A stretch of DNA of 11,057 nt from NCBI GenBank assembly GCA_964498125.1, contig CAZCGE010000014.1, forward strand, positions 1 to 11,057, in the 5' to 3' direction. The DNA is from CAMDBL01 sp964498125. Lineage in GTDB: Bacteria; Pseudomonadota; Alphaproteobacteria; Rhizobiales; Hyphomicrobiaceae. The position numbers and the translations under genes are program-made. Below the pieces are notes generated by a model. It did not search any database. It saw only the letters and a program-made list of their open reading frames with translations, and was not told the origin of the DNA. Positions 1-7,055 of the stretch are shown piece by piece (the stretch's first letter is position 1; the number at the start of each line of letters is the position of its first letter).

Positions 1-81
1 GTGCTCTACCTCGTCTCGCCCGGCGCCAAGATGGTCTCGGGCCTCAGCCTCAAGATCGACGGTGGCGCGACCGCGCATTGA
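1..81 (+). CDS. C-terminal end of a short-chain dehydrogenase/reductase (partial)
   Basis: An open frame enters from the left edge and stops at TGA 79-81, giving 26 residues. The tail has the order S-P-G-A-K-M-V-S-G, then K-I-D-G-G. This matches the end of NAD(P)-dependent short-chain dehydrogenases (SDR), where a serine or alanine-rich stretch, an invariant 'SG' and a final '(V/I)DGG' close the Rossmann domain near the tetramer interface. The GTG at position 1 is coincidental; the real start, cofactor motif and catalytic Tyr-Lys lie outside the window, so substrate cannot be inferred. The stop codon lies inside an ATTGAATT octamer (77-84) that recurs just before the stop of the convergent binding-protein gene. 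The family call is fairly safe despite the short piece. Confidence 0.75.
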   Translation: MLYLVSPGAKMVSGLSLKIDGGATAH

Positions 82-376
82 ATTGGTCGGTGGTTGGGGT
101 CAGACCGCTTCCGCCAGAGGCGGGCAAGAAAGGATGGGGTCTGCCCCCATACGCGCTAAGATAGGGTAATTCACGTCGTCATTCCGGCCAAGGAGGCGCC
201 CTTTTGCGCCGACGCGCGCCGGAACCCAGCGCAAGAATCGTCCGAAGGACGCAATATTGTGTGCTTCGCACGCTCTTTGCGCTGGGTTCCGGATAACGCT
301 CGACCGAAGTGGCCTCGCGTTTCCGGAATGACGGCAGCTATGTTAGCGCCAATGGAGTCTGACCCCTTATTGAATT
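77..376. mobile_element. MITE-like repeat insert between two convergent genes
   Basis: The spacer is built entirely of repeats. An 8-bp direct repeat ATTGAATT lies at 77-84 and 369-376. Inside it is a perfect 10-bp inverted repeat, GGGGTCAGAC at 96-105 and its complement at 357-366. Inside that lies a nested palindrome (177-333). No open frame in it looks coding. The arrangement (possible target duplication, terminal inverted repeats, non-coding core of roughly 270-290 bases) is that of a miniature inverted-repeat element. Against this, the termini are not equidistant from the direct repeats (11 bases on the left, 2 on the right), so the octamer could be chance. Removing one octamer plus the insert would leave the SDR stop and the binding-protein stop three bases apart. 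Confidence 0.5.
177..333. repeat. Nested palindromic intergenic repeat
   Basis: The outer arms CGTCATTCCGG (177-187) and CCGGAATGACG (323-333) are a perfect 11-bp inverted repeat. The inner arms CCGGAACCCAGCGCAA (219-234) and its complement (277-292) are a perfect 16-bp inverted repeat. The single strand would fold into a long two-stage hairpin. CGTCATTCCGG-ended palindromes are a familiar intergenic repeat type in Bradyrhizobium-like genomes (from memory, not searched). It could act as a bidirectional transcription barrier between the convergent SDR and binding-protein genes. Confidence 0.75.
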
Positions 377-1813
377 CTACGCCGGCCTGTCGAGCTTCGG
401 CATCACGGCCTTGTAGGTCTCCAGGTCCTTCTTGAGCTTGGCCGTGCCGATCTTCTTGACCGTCTTGGCCCAGTCCTCCTCGGTCTGCTTCAAGACCTCG
501 TCGGCCTTGCGCTGGCCGATGTAGGCCTCCGATAGATTCTTGCCGAGCAGATCGTGGAACTCGAGGTAGCCGGTCAGGTAGATCGGCGGCGCGGCCACCT
601 GCAGCGCCTTCTCGACCGCCTTGAGGCCGGCCGGAGAATAGGACGCCTGCACTTTCGGGCTTGTCATGTGGGACTTGTGCCAGGCGTCGTGGAAGGTGTC
701 GACGCGATCCGACACCATCACTTCGCTCGCCTTGGCGGTCGCCGTCCACATGGCGAAGTAGGCGGCGGCCTCCTTGCGCGGACTGTACTTATTGACGAGA
801 AGTGCTGCCAGCGGCGAGGAGATCGAGCGCACGATCCGCTTGCCGCCGACATCGGCGCCGGGCGGCGGGCCATACAGCCACTTGCCGGTGGTCTTCGACT
901 TTTCCGGGTTCTCGTTGAGCTTGGCGGTGCCGTCCCAGTACTGGCAGGTGGCGACCAGGCCGCCGGCGATGCGCGGGATCATCTGCGGCGTGCCCCAGCC
1001 CGACGACTCGGGATGCGCCACTTCTTTCTCGCGCAGGTAAACCTGCAGAGCCTTCTGGCCGGCCTCGTTGTTCAGCGTCGGGTTCATGTCGTTGTCGAAC
1101 GGGAAGCCGCCGTGGCTGTAGAACATCATCAGGAACCAGGTGCCGCCGTTGGCGCGGTTCCTGAGGCTGCCCGAGCCCCAGATGTTCTTTTCCGGGTTGT
1201 GCAGGAACTTCTGGATCGCGAACTCCTCGTCCCACGTCTCGGGGAACTTGAGCGGCTTGCCGTTCTTGTCGGCGAACCGCTTCATGGTGTCGGGGTCCTC
1301 GATCAGGTCCTTGCGCACATATTGGATGTGCACATTGCCGTCGGTCGGGATGCCGTAGGTCTGGCCGCCGTAGGTCATCAGCTTGGCGTAATCGCCGACC
1401 GCGTCGATTTTGAAGTCGGCCTTCTTCATGTAGCCGTCCAGCGGCTCGATCAGTCCGGCCGACACCAGCGAGGGGATCATGCCGGCGTCGATGTGGAAGA
1501 AGTCGAACTCGGGAGATTTCGAGATCGCCTCGGCCATGGCGCGCTGGGGAATGTCGAAGATCGAGATGTCCTGGATCGAGTCGACCTCGATGCCGGATCC
1601 GGTCTTCAAGTCGCCGAGCACGGGCCGCATCGGATTGTAATAGGGCGCCCAGATCATGCCCTTGAGCTTGGCGCCGCCCTTGCCGGCCGCCGCGATGATG
1701 CGGGCGCCCTCGTCAGCGCCCTGCGCGAATGGGCTTGAGCCGGGGAACATGCTGGCGACAGTGAAACCGACGCCGCCCTTCATGATGTGGCGACGTGTGA
1801 TCTTGGTGGTCAT
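377..1813 (-). CDS. ABC transporter solute-binding protein (family 1 type) with Tat signal
   Basis: This 478-residue protein is an extracytoplasmic receptor of the sugar/glycerol-type ABC importer class. The N-terminus has a twin-arginine motif (T6-R7-R8-H9-I10-M11), a hydrophobic stretch to about residue 28 and a likely cleavage after P-F-A (30), so it should be exported folded. The mature part has the usual two-lobe pattern: an early 'D-F-F-H-I-D-A' strand, then 'T-Y-G-G-Q-T-Y-G-I-P-T-D', a standard hinge-region signature, and aromatic-rich stretches typical of carbohydrate-binding clefts. The start is fixed by GGGAGGA (1823-1829 on the minus strand), nine bases before ATG. No permease or ATPase gene is adjacent, so in this window it is an orphan receptor; its permeases may lie beyond the left edge or elsewhere. 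The ligand is unknown. Confidence 0.85.
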   Translation of the reverse strand: MTTKITRRHIMKGGVGFTVASMFPGSSPFAQGADEGARIIAAAGKGGAKLKGMIWAPYYNPMRPVLGDLKTGSGIEVDSIQDISIFDIPQRAMAEAISKSPEFDFFHIDAGMIPSLVSAGLIEPLDGYMKKADFKIDAVGDYAKLMTYGGQTYGIPTDGNVHIQYVRKDLIEDPDTMKRFADKNGKPLKFPETWDEEFAIQKFLHNPEKNIWGSGSLRNRANGGTWFLMMFYSHGGFPFDNDMNPTLNNEAGQKALQVYLREKEVAHPESSGWGTPQMIPRIAGGLVATCQYWDGTAKLNENPEKSKTTGKWLYGPPPGADVGGKRIVRSISSPLAALLVNKYSPRKEAAAYFAMWTATAKASEVMVSDRVDTFHDAWHKSHMTSPKVQASYSPAGLKAVEKALQVAAPPIYLTGYLEFHDLLGKNLSEAYIGQRKADEVLKQTEEDWAKTVKKIGTAKLKKDLETYKAVMPKLDRPA

Positions 1814-2034
1814 GAGTGTCTTTCCTCCCGTTGCTTGTTTTCTTGGTGTTTGCGCACGCTTGGTGTGCCGGTGTGAAAGGCTGCGGCCAAATGATGAACA
1901 GCCCTCGAACGCCGGTAAACCGTACTGCCATCGCCGGAGACTGACAAGTGAACTAGTGATTTGGGGACAGGTCGAGTCGGGGCGCGAATGGCGTGCCGGG
2001 GATTCTGCCCTGGGGGTGTCTCACGACAGTCCTT

Positions 2035-2056
2035 CCGCCAAGTTTACCGTTGGCGG
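2035..2056 (-). terminator. Weak hairpin after the L,D-transpeptidase gene
   Basis: A perfect 7-bp stem, CCGCCAA (2035-2041) and TTGGCGG (2050-2056), encloses an 8-base loop 23 bases past the transpeptidase stop. There is no T-run on the minus strand, so it is at best a pausing or stability hairpin. The remaining spacer towards the binding protein (1814-2034) shows no convincing promoter by eye. Confidence 0.3.
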
Positions 2057-2078
2057 ACTGGCCCGGCCACTCTCAGGC

Positions 2079-3509
2079 TCAGGGCGCCAGCGCTTGAACG
2101 CCTGTCGGCGGCGGCGGAGCGTCGGGGTCGCGCTCGCCGGCGAGTTCGCGTGCACCGTCGCGACCATAGATGTCGGGGCGGAATTCCACCCGCCCGGTCG
2201 ATGGCTCGACCCAGGCGGTGATGTAGGTGAAATAGACCGGGACCTGCCGGCTCAGGCTGACGTCGACGGCCTGGCCGGCGGCGAGGACGTCTTCGATGCG
2301 TTGCTCGTCCCAGTTGCCTTCGCCGCGCGCCAGCCACGCCGCCAGCTTGAACACGTCCTGCACGCGCACGCAACCGGCGCTGAACGGGCGTTGCCGTGTG
2401 CCGAACAGCTGCTTCATCGGCGTATCGTGCATGTAGACGCCGTGCTCGTTGGGCATGTCGATGCGCACCAGGCCCAGCGCATTCTGCGGGCCGGGATCCT
2501 GGCGGAACTTGATTTTGGCCGCATCCGCCGAGCGCCAGTCGATGTTGGTATGATCGATCATCGGGCCGTTGAAGTGGCCGGTCAGGACCCGGATCTTTTC
2601 CTTGTCCAGGTACTCGGGCTCTTTTTGCAGCTTGGGAATCAGATCGAGCGTGGCGACGCTGTCGGGCACCCGCCAAAAGGGGAAGAAATTGAGCGCCTTG
2701 ATGTTGGCCTTGAGGCCCGGTGTCTGGCGGGCCTCGCGCCCGACGATGACGCGGTGGCGCTGCTGCACTTCGAAGCGCTCAACGGCTTCGAGCTGGTAGG
2801 CTGGGATATTGACCAGCACATAGCGGTCCTCGATGCGGCCTTGCACCAGCTCACGCAGGCGCGTCTGGTTGAGTCGCAGCTGGTTCAGTCGAGATTGCGC
2901 CGACACGTTCATGGCGGCGATGGTCGGGCCGTCGATGCGGCCTGTAACGCGCAAGCCATGCCGTTCCTGGAAGGTGCGGGTGGCGGCCTCCATGTCGCTG
3001 TCGAAGGTGTGGCTCTGAGCGCTGGCCGCAGGCCCTGTCAGATCGGCGGTTGCGCGCAGGCGGCGGCGCACCAGGGGCACGCGCTCGTCATCGTCGCCAG
3101 GCCGGATCGAGCGCGGGCCTGGAATCAACTGCCAGCCACCCTGGCTGACGATTTTCTGGTACTGGGCGATGGCCCTGTCGAGCGTCTCCACCATGGAGTC
3201 GCTGCGGAAGGGTATGGCGTCCGTGCGCAGATCGTTGAGCGGCTCGACTTTGCGCTCGCGTGGTTCGGACGGCGGACGGCTGCTGTAGGTCGACTCAGTC
3301 CCCCCGCTGCCGAATCCGGGCAACGATTCCCACCACTTGGCCTGAGCGGCTTGCGCAAACGCTCCCGACGACAGTGCGCATGTCACGGCGATGCCCGTCA
3401 AAACGGCGCCCGCATACCCTAGTAACGCCCAGCGTTCGGCCAGCCTGGACTCTTTGCCTACATCGATTGCCTGCGGCATCCGCGTGATGTTCCAGATTTT
3501 CGAGTGCAC
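2079..3509 (-). CDS. YcbB/LdtD-like L,D-transpeptidase
   Basis: The 476-residue protein is a peptidoglycan cross-linking enzyme that makes 3-3 (mDap-mDap) links in the periplasm. A membrane or signal helix lies at about 27-53. A peptidoglycan-binding domain lies at about 168-205 (F-Q-E-R-H-G-L, then G-R-I-D-G-P-T), and the YkuD catalytic domain at about 229-395. The active site is visible: H361 in Y-M-H-D-T-P and C380 in S-A-G-C-V-R-V, the YcbB-type version of the usual S-H-G-C motif. It is shorter than E. coli LdtD (about 615 residues), as is common in alphaproteobacteria. The start is uncertain: GTG at 3509 or ATG at 3479 (residue 11). Neither has a good Shine-Dalgarno sequence, and both keep the signal helix. 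It stands alone, divergent from the tct operon. Confidence 0.88.
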   Translation of the reverse strand: MHSKIWNITRMPQAIDVGKESRLAERWALLGYAGAVLTGIAVTCALSSGAFAQAAQAKWWESLPGFGSGGTESTYSSRPPSEPRERKVEPLNDLRTDAIPFRSDSMVETLDRAIAQYQKIVSQGGWQLIPGPRSIRPGDDDERVPLVRRRLRATADLTGPAASAQSHTFDSDMEAATRTFQERHGLRVTGRIDGPTIAAMNVSAQSRLNQLRLNQTRLRELVQGRIEDRYVLVNIPAYQLEAVERFEVQQRHRVIVGREARQTPGLKANIKALNFFPFWRVPDSVATLDLIPKLQKEPEYLDKEKIRVLTGHFNGPMIDHTNIDWRSADAAKIKFRQDPGPQNALGLVRIDMPNEHGVYMHDTPMKQLFGTRQRPFSAGCVRVQDVFKLAAWLARGEGNWDEQRIEDVLAAGQAVDVSLSRQVPVYFTYITAWVEPSTGRVEFRPDIYGRDGARELAGERDPDAPPPPTGVQALAP

Positions 3510-3860
3510 AAGCGTTCAACGCCGCAACGAAGGTTCCGCAACGTTGGACAGGTTGTTTCCTGCAGATGGCTTAGCTGAAACCGCCAGTTATGGCCAAACA
3601 AAGACCGTTCACCTGCTCGTGATCTGCCAGGTCCTCCACAGTTGCAAACAAACCGCATCCTGGGAGGAGCTTATGGTGAATGATGGCCCTTATTCGCCTG
3701 CAAACGTCGACGGTGGCGTCGATTCGATTGCGAATGCGGCGTGCGACGGTCGCAGCCGCTGTTGCCTTGCCAATCGGGGCGGCGGCCGATAGCTTCGTGG
3801 ATCATGCGCGAGGCGCCGCAGCTCGGCCCGCGCCGACAATCATCCAGGGAGGATACCAAC
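3510..3860. other. Divergent intergenic region upstream of tctC
   Basis: These 351 bases separate the minus-strand transpeptidase from the plus-strand tctC and should hold both promoters, but no clear -35/-10 pair or operator is visible by eye. A good ribosome-binding sequence (GGGAGGAG, 3662-3669) precedes two short overlapping frames: ATG 3673 to a stop at 3792 (39 codons), and ATG 3680, whose first 37 residues resemble a signal peptide but whose frame runs into tctC out of register. Either could be a leader ORF or a remnant; neither resembles a family I know. Open frames that extend tctC upstream to 3741 lack a ribosome-binding site. Confidence 0.5.
3846..3853 (+). promoter_or_regulatory. 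Ribosome-binding site fixing the tctC start
   Basis: AGGGAGGA lies seven bases before ATG 3861. It selects this start over an in-frame ATG at 3741, and the chosen start places the twin-arginine motif at residues 6-7. Confidence 0.85.
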
Positions 3861-4859
3861 ATGACTCATCTCACTCGCCGCCAAATCTTGGCGGCTGGCG
3901 CTGCCAGTGGCGCTGTTGCGACATTGGGCATGAAGCCCGCCATGGCGCAGACCGCCTGGCCGAATCGGCCGGTGACGGTGATCTGCCCGTGGGGTGCCGG
4001 CGGCGGTACCGATGCCACCGCGCGCATCGTCTCCAACCTTCTGGAAAGAAATCTCGGGCAGCCGTTCAACGTCGTCAATCGCACGGGCGGCTCGGGCGTG
4101 GTTGGCCATTCGGCCATCGCGACGGCGGCGCCGGATGGCTACACGCTCGGCATGATCACGGTCGAGATCACCATGATGCATCATCAGGGCCTGACCGAAC
4201 TCAATCCGACGAGCTACACGCCGCTTGCCCTGATGAACGAGGATCCCCCCGGCATCCAGGTCAATACCGCCAGTCCCTACAAGAACGTCAAGGAGCTGTC
4301 GGACGCCATCAAGGCGGCGCCGCATGGCAAGCTCAAGGCGTCCGGCACGGGGCAGGGGGGCATCTGGCATCTCGCCCTGGTCGGCTGGCTGACGGCGATG
4401 GGCTTGAAGCCTGATCATGTGGCGTGGGTACCTTCGAATGGCGCCGCGCCGGCGGTGCAGGATTTGGCAGCCGGCGGCATCGACCTCGTCACCTGCTCGG
4501 TGCCCGAGGCCAGGGCGATGATCGACGCCGGCAAGGTCAAGAGCCTCGCTGTCATGGCCAACGAGCGCAATCCGGCTTTCAAGGACGTGCCGACGCTGAA
4601 AGAGGCGGCCGGTATCGACTACTCGGTCGGCGCCTGGCGCGGCATCGCTGCTCCCAAGGGGCTGCCCAAGGAAATTGCCGACAAGCTCACCGCCGAACTC
4701 AAGAAGGTCAATGAATCGAAGGATTTCCTCGAGTTCATGGCGAGCCGCGGCTTTGGCGTGCGCTGGGGCGATGCCGGCCAGTTCGCCAGCTTCATGGCCA
4801 CCGGCGACGCCAAGATGAAACAGGCCATGACGGCGGCGGGGCTGGCGAAGAAGGTGTAA
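3861..4859 (+). CDS. tctC: TctC/Bug-family tripartite tricarboxylate transporter receptor
   Basis: The 332-residue periplasmic receptor binds the substrate, usually a small carboxylate, and delivers it to TctAB. A Tat-type signal (T5-R6-R7-Q8-I9-L10) runs to A-M-A (29), with the mature protein starting near Q30. Bug-family landmarks follow: W-P-N-R-P-V-T-V then P-W-G-A-G-G-G-T-D (43-51), the first ligand-contact loop; N-R-T-G-G-S-G (73-79); and P-D-G-Y-T-L-G (91-97). Length is normal for the family. It is first in a plus-strand operon with tctB and tctA, which makes it the dedicated receptor. A palindromic repeat separates it from tctB, which may keep receptor mRNA more abundant than permease mRNA. 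Tat rather than Sec export is unusual enough to note. The substrate cannot be read from the sequence. Confidence 0.93.
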   Translation: MTHLTRRQILAAGAASGAVATLGMKPAMAQTAWPNRPVTVICPWGAGGGTDATARIVSNLLERNLGQPFNVVNRTGGSGVVGHSAIATAAPDGYTLGMITVEITMMHHQGLTELNPTSYTPLALMNEDPPGIQVNTASPYKNVKELSDAIKAAPHGKLKASGTGQGGIWHLALVGWLTAMGLKPDHVAWVPSNGAAPAVQDLAAGGIDLVTCSVPEARAMIDAGKVKSLAVMANERNPAFKDVPTLKEAAGIDYSVGAWRGIAAPKGLPKEIADKLTAELKKVNESKDFLEFMASRGFGVRWGDAGQFASFMATGDAKMKQAMTAAGLAKKV

Positions 4860-4862
4860 GTG

Positions 4863-4955
4863 GATCGTAGGGTGCAATAGGCAAAGCCGTATTGCACCGG
4901 TTGCTGGGCGAGAACGGTGCAATACGCCCTATCGGGCTATTGCACCCTACGCATC
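4863..4955. repeat. Nested palindrome between tctC and tctB
   Basis: The outer arms CGTAGGGTGCAATAG (4866-4880) and its complement (4937-4951) are a perfect 15-bp inverted repeat, extendable by three pairs across a one-base bulge (GAT at 4863, ATC at 4953). The inner arms CGTATTGCACCG (4888-4899) and CGGTGCAATACG (4915-4926) are a perfect 12-bp inverted repeat. The core TAGGGTGCAATA resembles the widespread GTAGGGTG-type intergenic repeats (recalled, not searched). In the transcript it would fold into a two-stage hairpin immediately before the tctB ribosome-binding site. Confidence 0.85.
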
Positions 4956-4960
4956 TGGGA
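4956..4960 (+). promoter_or_regulatory. Short ribosome-binding site for tctB
   Basis: TGGGA lies four bases before ATG 4965, just outside the palindrome. It is weak and close, but the alternative in-frame GTG at 4917 would translate the repeat arm and has no such site. Confidence 0.5.
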
Positions 4961-4964
4961 CCCC

Positions 4965-5462
4965 ATGTTCATCTCCGACAAACTTTCCGGCCTGATGCTG
5001 ATCGGCCTTGGCGGCGCCGCCGCCTACGGCGGATCGCTGCTGCCGCCGGTGCCGGGCCAGCAGGTGGGACCCAACGTATTCCCGATGGTGGTCGGCGGCG
5101 GCCTGGTGCTGTGCGGGGCGATGATCGCGCTGGGCATCGGTTCGGTGCTGGAGTGCGAGGCCGAGGCTGACCTTGCCGCGCATACCGACAAGCCCGCGCC
5201 CGTCGAGGCCCGCTCGTCGCTTGTCATCGCCGCGAAAACATTGCTGCCGCCGGCCCTGCTGCTGGCTTACGTCTATTGCGCCGACGTGATCGGTTTCGTG
5301 CCGGCGGCGTTCGCCATCGTGCTGGCCGTGTCGCTGGCCATGGGTGCGCGGCTGAAACTGGCGCTGCCGCTGGCCCTGGTGGCGCCCGTGCTGGTGCAAC
5401 TGATCTTCGTCAAGCTGCTCCGCGTGCCGTTGCCGCCGGGTCTGCTGCCCATGCCGTGGTGA
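4965..5462 (+). CDS. tctB: Tripartite tricarboxylate transporter small membrane subunit TctB
   Basis: The 165-residue integral membrane protein is the small permease subunit that partners TctA in secondary, ion-driven uptake. Hydrophobic segments lie at about 8-26, 39-62, 94-125 (one long or two short helices) and 133-152, with a short acidic and proline-containing cytoplasmic or periplasmic loop at 63-90. The G-P-N-V-F-P motif (35-40) before the second helix is typical of TctB. The start at ATG 4965 gives the normal family length; a longer frame from 4917 would add 16 residues encoded by the upstream palindrome. TctB sequences diverge widely, so context (between tctC and tctA) supports the call as much as sequence does. 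Its stop overlaps the tctA ribosome-binding site, implying translational coupling. Confidence 0.9.
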   Translation: MFISDKLSGLMLIGLGGAAAYGGSLLPPVPGQQVGPNVFPMVVGGGLVLCGAMIALGIGSVLECEAEADLAAHTDKPAPVEARSSLVIAAKTLLPPALLLAYVYCADVIGFVPAAFAIVLAVSLAMGARLKLALPLALVAPVLVQLIFVKLLRVPLPPGLLPMPW

Positions 5463-5472
5463 GGAAAAACGC

Positions 5473-6981
5473 ATGCTCGCCACGCTGGCCGAAGCCTTCC
5501 GCCTGGTGATGGCGCCCGACGTTCTGCTCGCCATTCTGCTGTCGTCGATCTACGGCCTGATGGTCGGCTCGCTGCCGGGTCTGTCGGCGACCATGGCGAC
5601 GGCGCTGCTGGTTCCCGTCACCTTCTATCTGTCGCCGATCGCCGCCGTCGCGACCATCATCTCGGCGTCGGCGATGGCCATTTTCTCTGGCGACATACCG
5701 GGCTGCCTGCTGCGCATCCCCGGCACGCCGGCCTCGGCCGCCTATACCGACGAAGCCTACGCCTATACGCGCAAGGGCGAGCCGGAGATCGCGCTCGGCA
5801 TCTGCGTCTGGTTCTCGGCGATCGGCGGCATCATCGGCACGCTGTCGCTGATCATCCTGGCACCGCCGCTGGCCGAGATGGCGCTGAATTTCTCCACGTT
5901 CGAGTACTTCTGGCTGGCCTGTCTCGGGCTGATGTGCTCGACCATGGTGGCGCGCTCCAACCCGGTCAAGGCGATCGCCAGCATGCTGCTCGGCCTGCTG
6001 GTCTCCTGCATCGGCATCGAGAATCCGGCCGGCGCCCAGCGCTTCACGTTCGGGTTCACGGATCTGCTCGGCGGCATCGAGGTGATCCCGGCGCTGGTCG
6101 GCGTGTTCGCGCTGTCGGAGGTGATGCGCGGCATGACCGAGCCCGAGCCGCCGAAGATGCCGAAACGCAAGTTCGGCTCGATCCTCAAGGGCATGATCAA
6201 GCTGACGCGCGAGCACCCCCTGCCGCAGGTACGCGGCAACATCGTCGGCATCATCATCGGCGTGCTGCCGGGCGCCGGCGCCGACATGGCCGCCTGGGTC
6301 AGCTACTCGATGGCCAAGCGCTTCTCGAAGACGCCGGAGAAATTCGGCACCGGGCATCCGGAAGGGTTGATCGAGGCCGGCGCCTCCAACAACGCCAGCC
6401 TCGCCTCCGGCTGGGTGCCGGCCCTGCTGTTCGGCATTCCCGGCGACACCATCACGGCCATCGCCATCGGCGTGCTGTACATGAAGGGCTTGAACCCCGG
6501 GCCGTCGCTGTTCACCGAGAAGGCGTCGAGCATGTACGCCCTCTACATCATCTTCATCATCGCCAACATCATCATGATCCCGCTCGGCATCATCATGATC
6601 CGCCTCGCCTCGAAGCTGCTGTCGGCACCGCGCGCCTCGATCATGCCGGTCATTGTGCTGCTGTGTGGCGTCGGCTCGTTCGCCACCGGCAACAATTCGT
6701 TCCTGATCGTCACGGTCGCGACGTTCGGCGTCATCGGCTACGTCATGGAACGCAACGGCTATCCGGTGGCGGCCATGGTGCTCGGCATCGTCATGGGCAC
6801 CATGGTCGAGCAGAGCTTCGTCACCTCGCTGATCAAGTCCGACGGCAGCATCTGGCCATTCTTCTCGCGTCCGGTCGCCGCCGTGCTCGCCGTCCTCACC
6901 ATCGCTGCGGTGCTGTGGCCGCTGGCCTATTGGCTGTGGGGCTTGGCGCGGCCCCGGTCGGTGCCAGACCCTCGGGTCTGA
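5473..6981 (+). CDS. tctA: Tripartite tricarboxylate transporter large membrane subunit TctA
   Basis: This 502-residue permease has about 11-12 hydrophobic segments. The internal duplication of the family is visible: G-L-M-V-G-S-L-P-G-L-S-A-T-M (28-41) recurs as G-I-I-I-G-V-L-P-G-A-G-A-D-M (259-272), and R-I-P-G-T-P-A-S-A (81-89) is echoed by G-I-P-G-D-T-I-T-A (321-329). The conserved P-E-G-L-I-E-A-G-A-S-N-N-A (296-308) is the family signature between the halves. GAGGA (5461-5465) lies seven bases before ATG and overlaps the tctB stop. It imports the ligand handed over by TctC. The last codons (V-P-D-P-R-V) and the TGA fall within an inverted repeat (6961-6984), suggesting the original C-terminus was altered by a repeat; the core permease is intact. 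Confidence 0.95.
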   Translation: MLATLAEAFRLVMAPDVLLAILLSSIYGLMVGSLPGLSATMATALLVPVTFYLSPIAAVATIISASAMAIFSGDIPGCLLRIPGTPASAAYTDEAYAYTRKGEPEIALGICVWFSAIGGIIGTLSLIILAPPLAEMALNFSTFEYFWLACLGLMCSTMVARSNPVKAIASMLLGLLVSCIGIENPAGAQRFTFGFTDLLGGIEVIPALVGVFALSEVMRGMTEPEPPKMPKRKFGSILKGMIKLTREHPLPQVRGNIVGIIIGVLPGAGADMAAWVSYSMAKRFSKTPEKFGTGHPEGLIEAGASNNASLASGWVPALLFGIPGDTITAIAIGVLYMKGLNPGPSLFTEKASSMYALYIIFIIANIIMIPLGIIMIRLASKLLSAPRASIMPVIVLLCGVGSFATGNNSFLIVTVATFGVIGYVMERNGYPVAAMVLGIVMGTMVEQSFVTSLIKSDGSIWPFFSRPVAAVLAVLTIAAVLWPLAYWLWGLARPRSVPDPRV

Positions 6982-6984
6982 CAC
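6961..6984. terminator. Inverted repeat over the tctA stop codon
   Basis: Arms GTGCCAGACCC (6961-6971) and GGGTCTGACAC (6974-6984) pair with one mismatch around a two-base loop and include the TGA stop (6979-6981). It has the GTCTGAC core shared with other repeats here. There is no T-run; it may act as an mRNA 3' stabiliser or weak terminator. Confidence 0.55.
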
Positions 6985-7021
6985 CTATGGGGGCACGGCT
7001 GTTGGGACATCGAGGCCCAAA

Positions 7022-7047
7022 GGGGTCAGACGCAAGCGACTGACCCC
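7022..7047. terminator. GGGGTCAG hairpin between convergent tctA and GST remnant
   Basis: GGGGTCAG (7022-7029) and CTGACCCC (7040-7047) form a perfect 8-bp stem, with CGC/GCG (7031-7033, 7037-7039) extending it inside. It sits between the plus-strand tctA end and the minus-strand GST remnant, a sensible place for a bidirectional terminator. It lacks a poly-T tail. Confidence 0.55.
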
Positions 7048-7055
7048 GCCCGCTC

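Noticed and set aside
554..1738. Long plus-strand open frame opposite the ABC binding protein
   Set aside because: It mirrors the codon periodicity of the high-GC gene on the minus strand, has no ribosome-binding site, and its sequence is low-complexity Arg/Gly/Val/His. Shadow frame.
1656..3422. 588-codon plus-strand open frame opposite the L,D-transpeptidase
   Set aside because: The minus strand carries recognisable catalytic motifs (H361, C380). The plus frame matches no domain and spans two genes and their spacer.
3741..3860. N-terminal extension of tctC to an in-frame ATG at 3741
   Set aside because: It would bury the twin-arginine signal 40 residues inside the protein and has no ribosome-binding site; ATG 3861 has AGGGAGGA at ideal spacing.
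3840..4922. Long minus-strand open frame opposite tctC
   Set aside because: Antisense shadow rich in Arg and His; tctC has clear family motifs, signal and ribosome-binding site.
5410..6984. Minus-strand frame of over 500 codons opposite tctA
   Set aside because: Composition dominated by Arg, Asp, Gln and His, as expected of an antisense frame of a membrane-protein gene; no motif or start signal.
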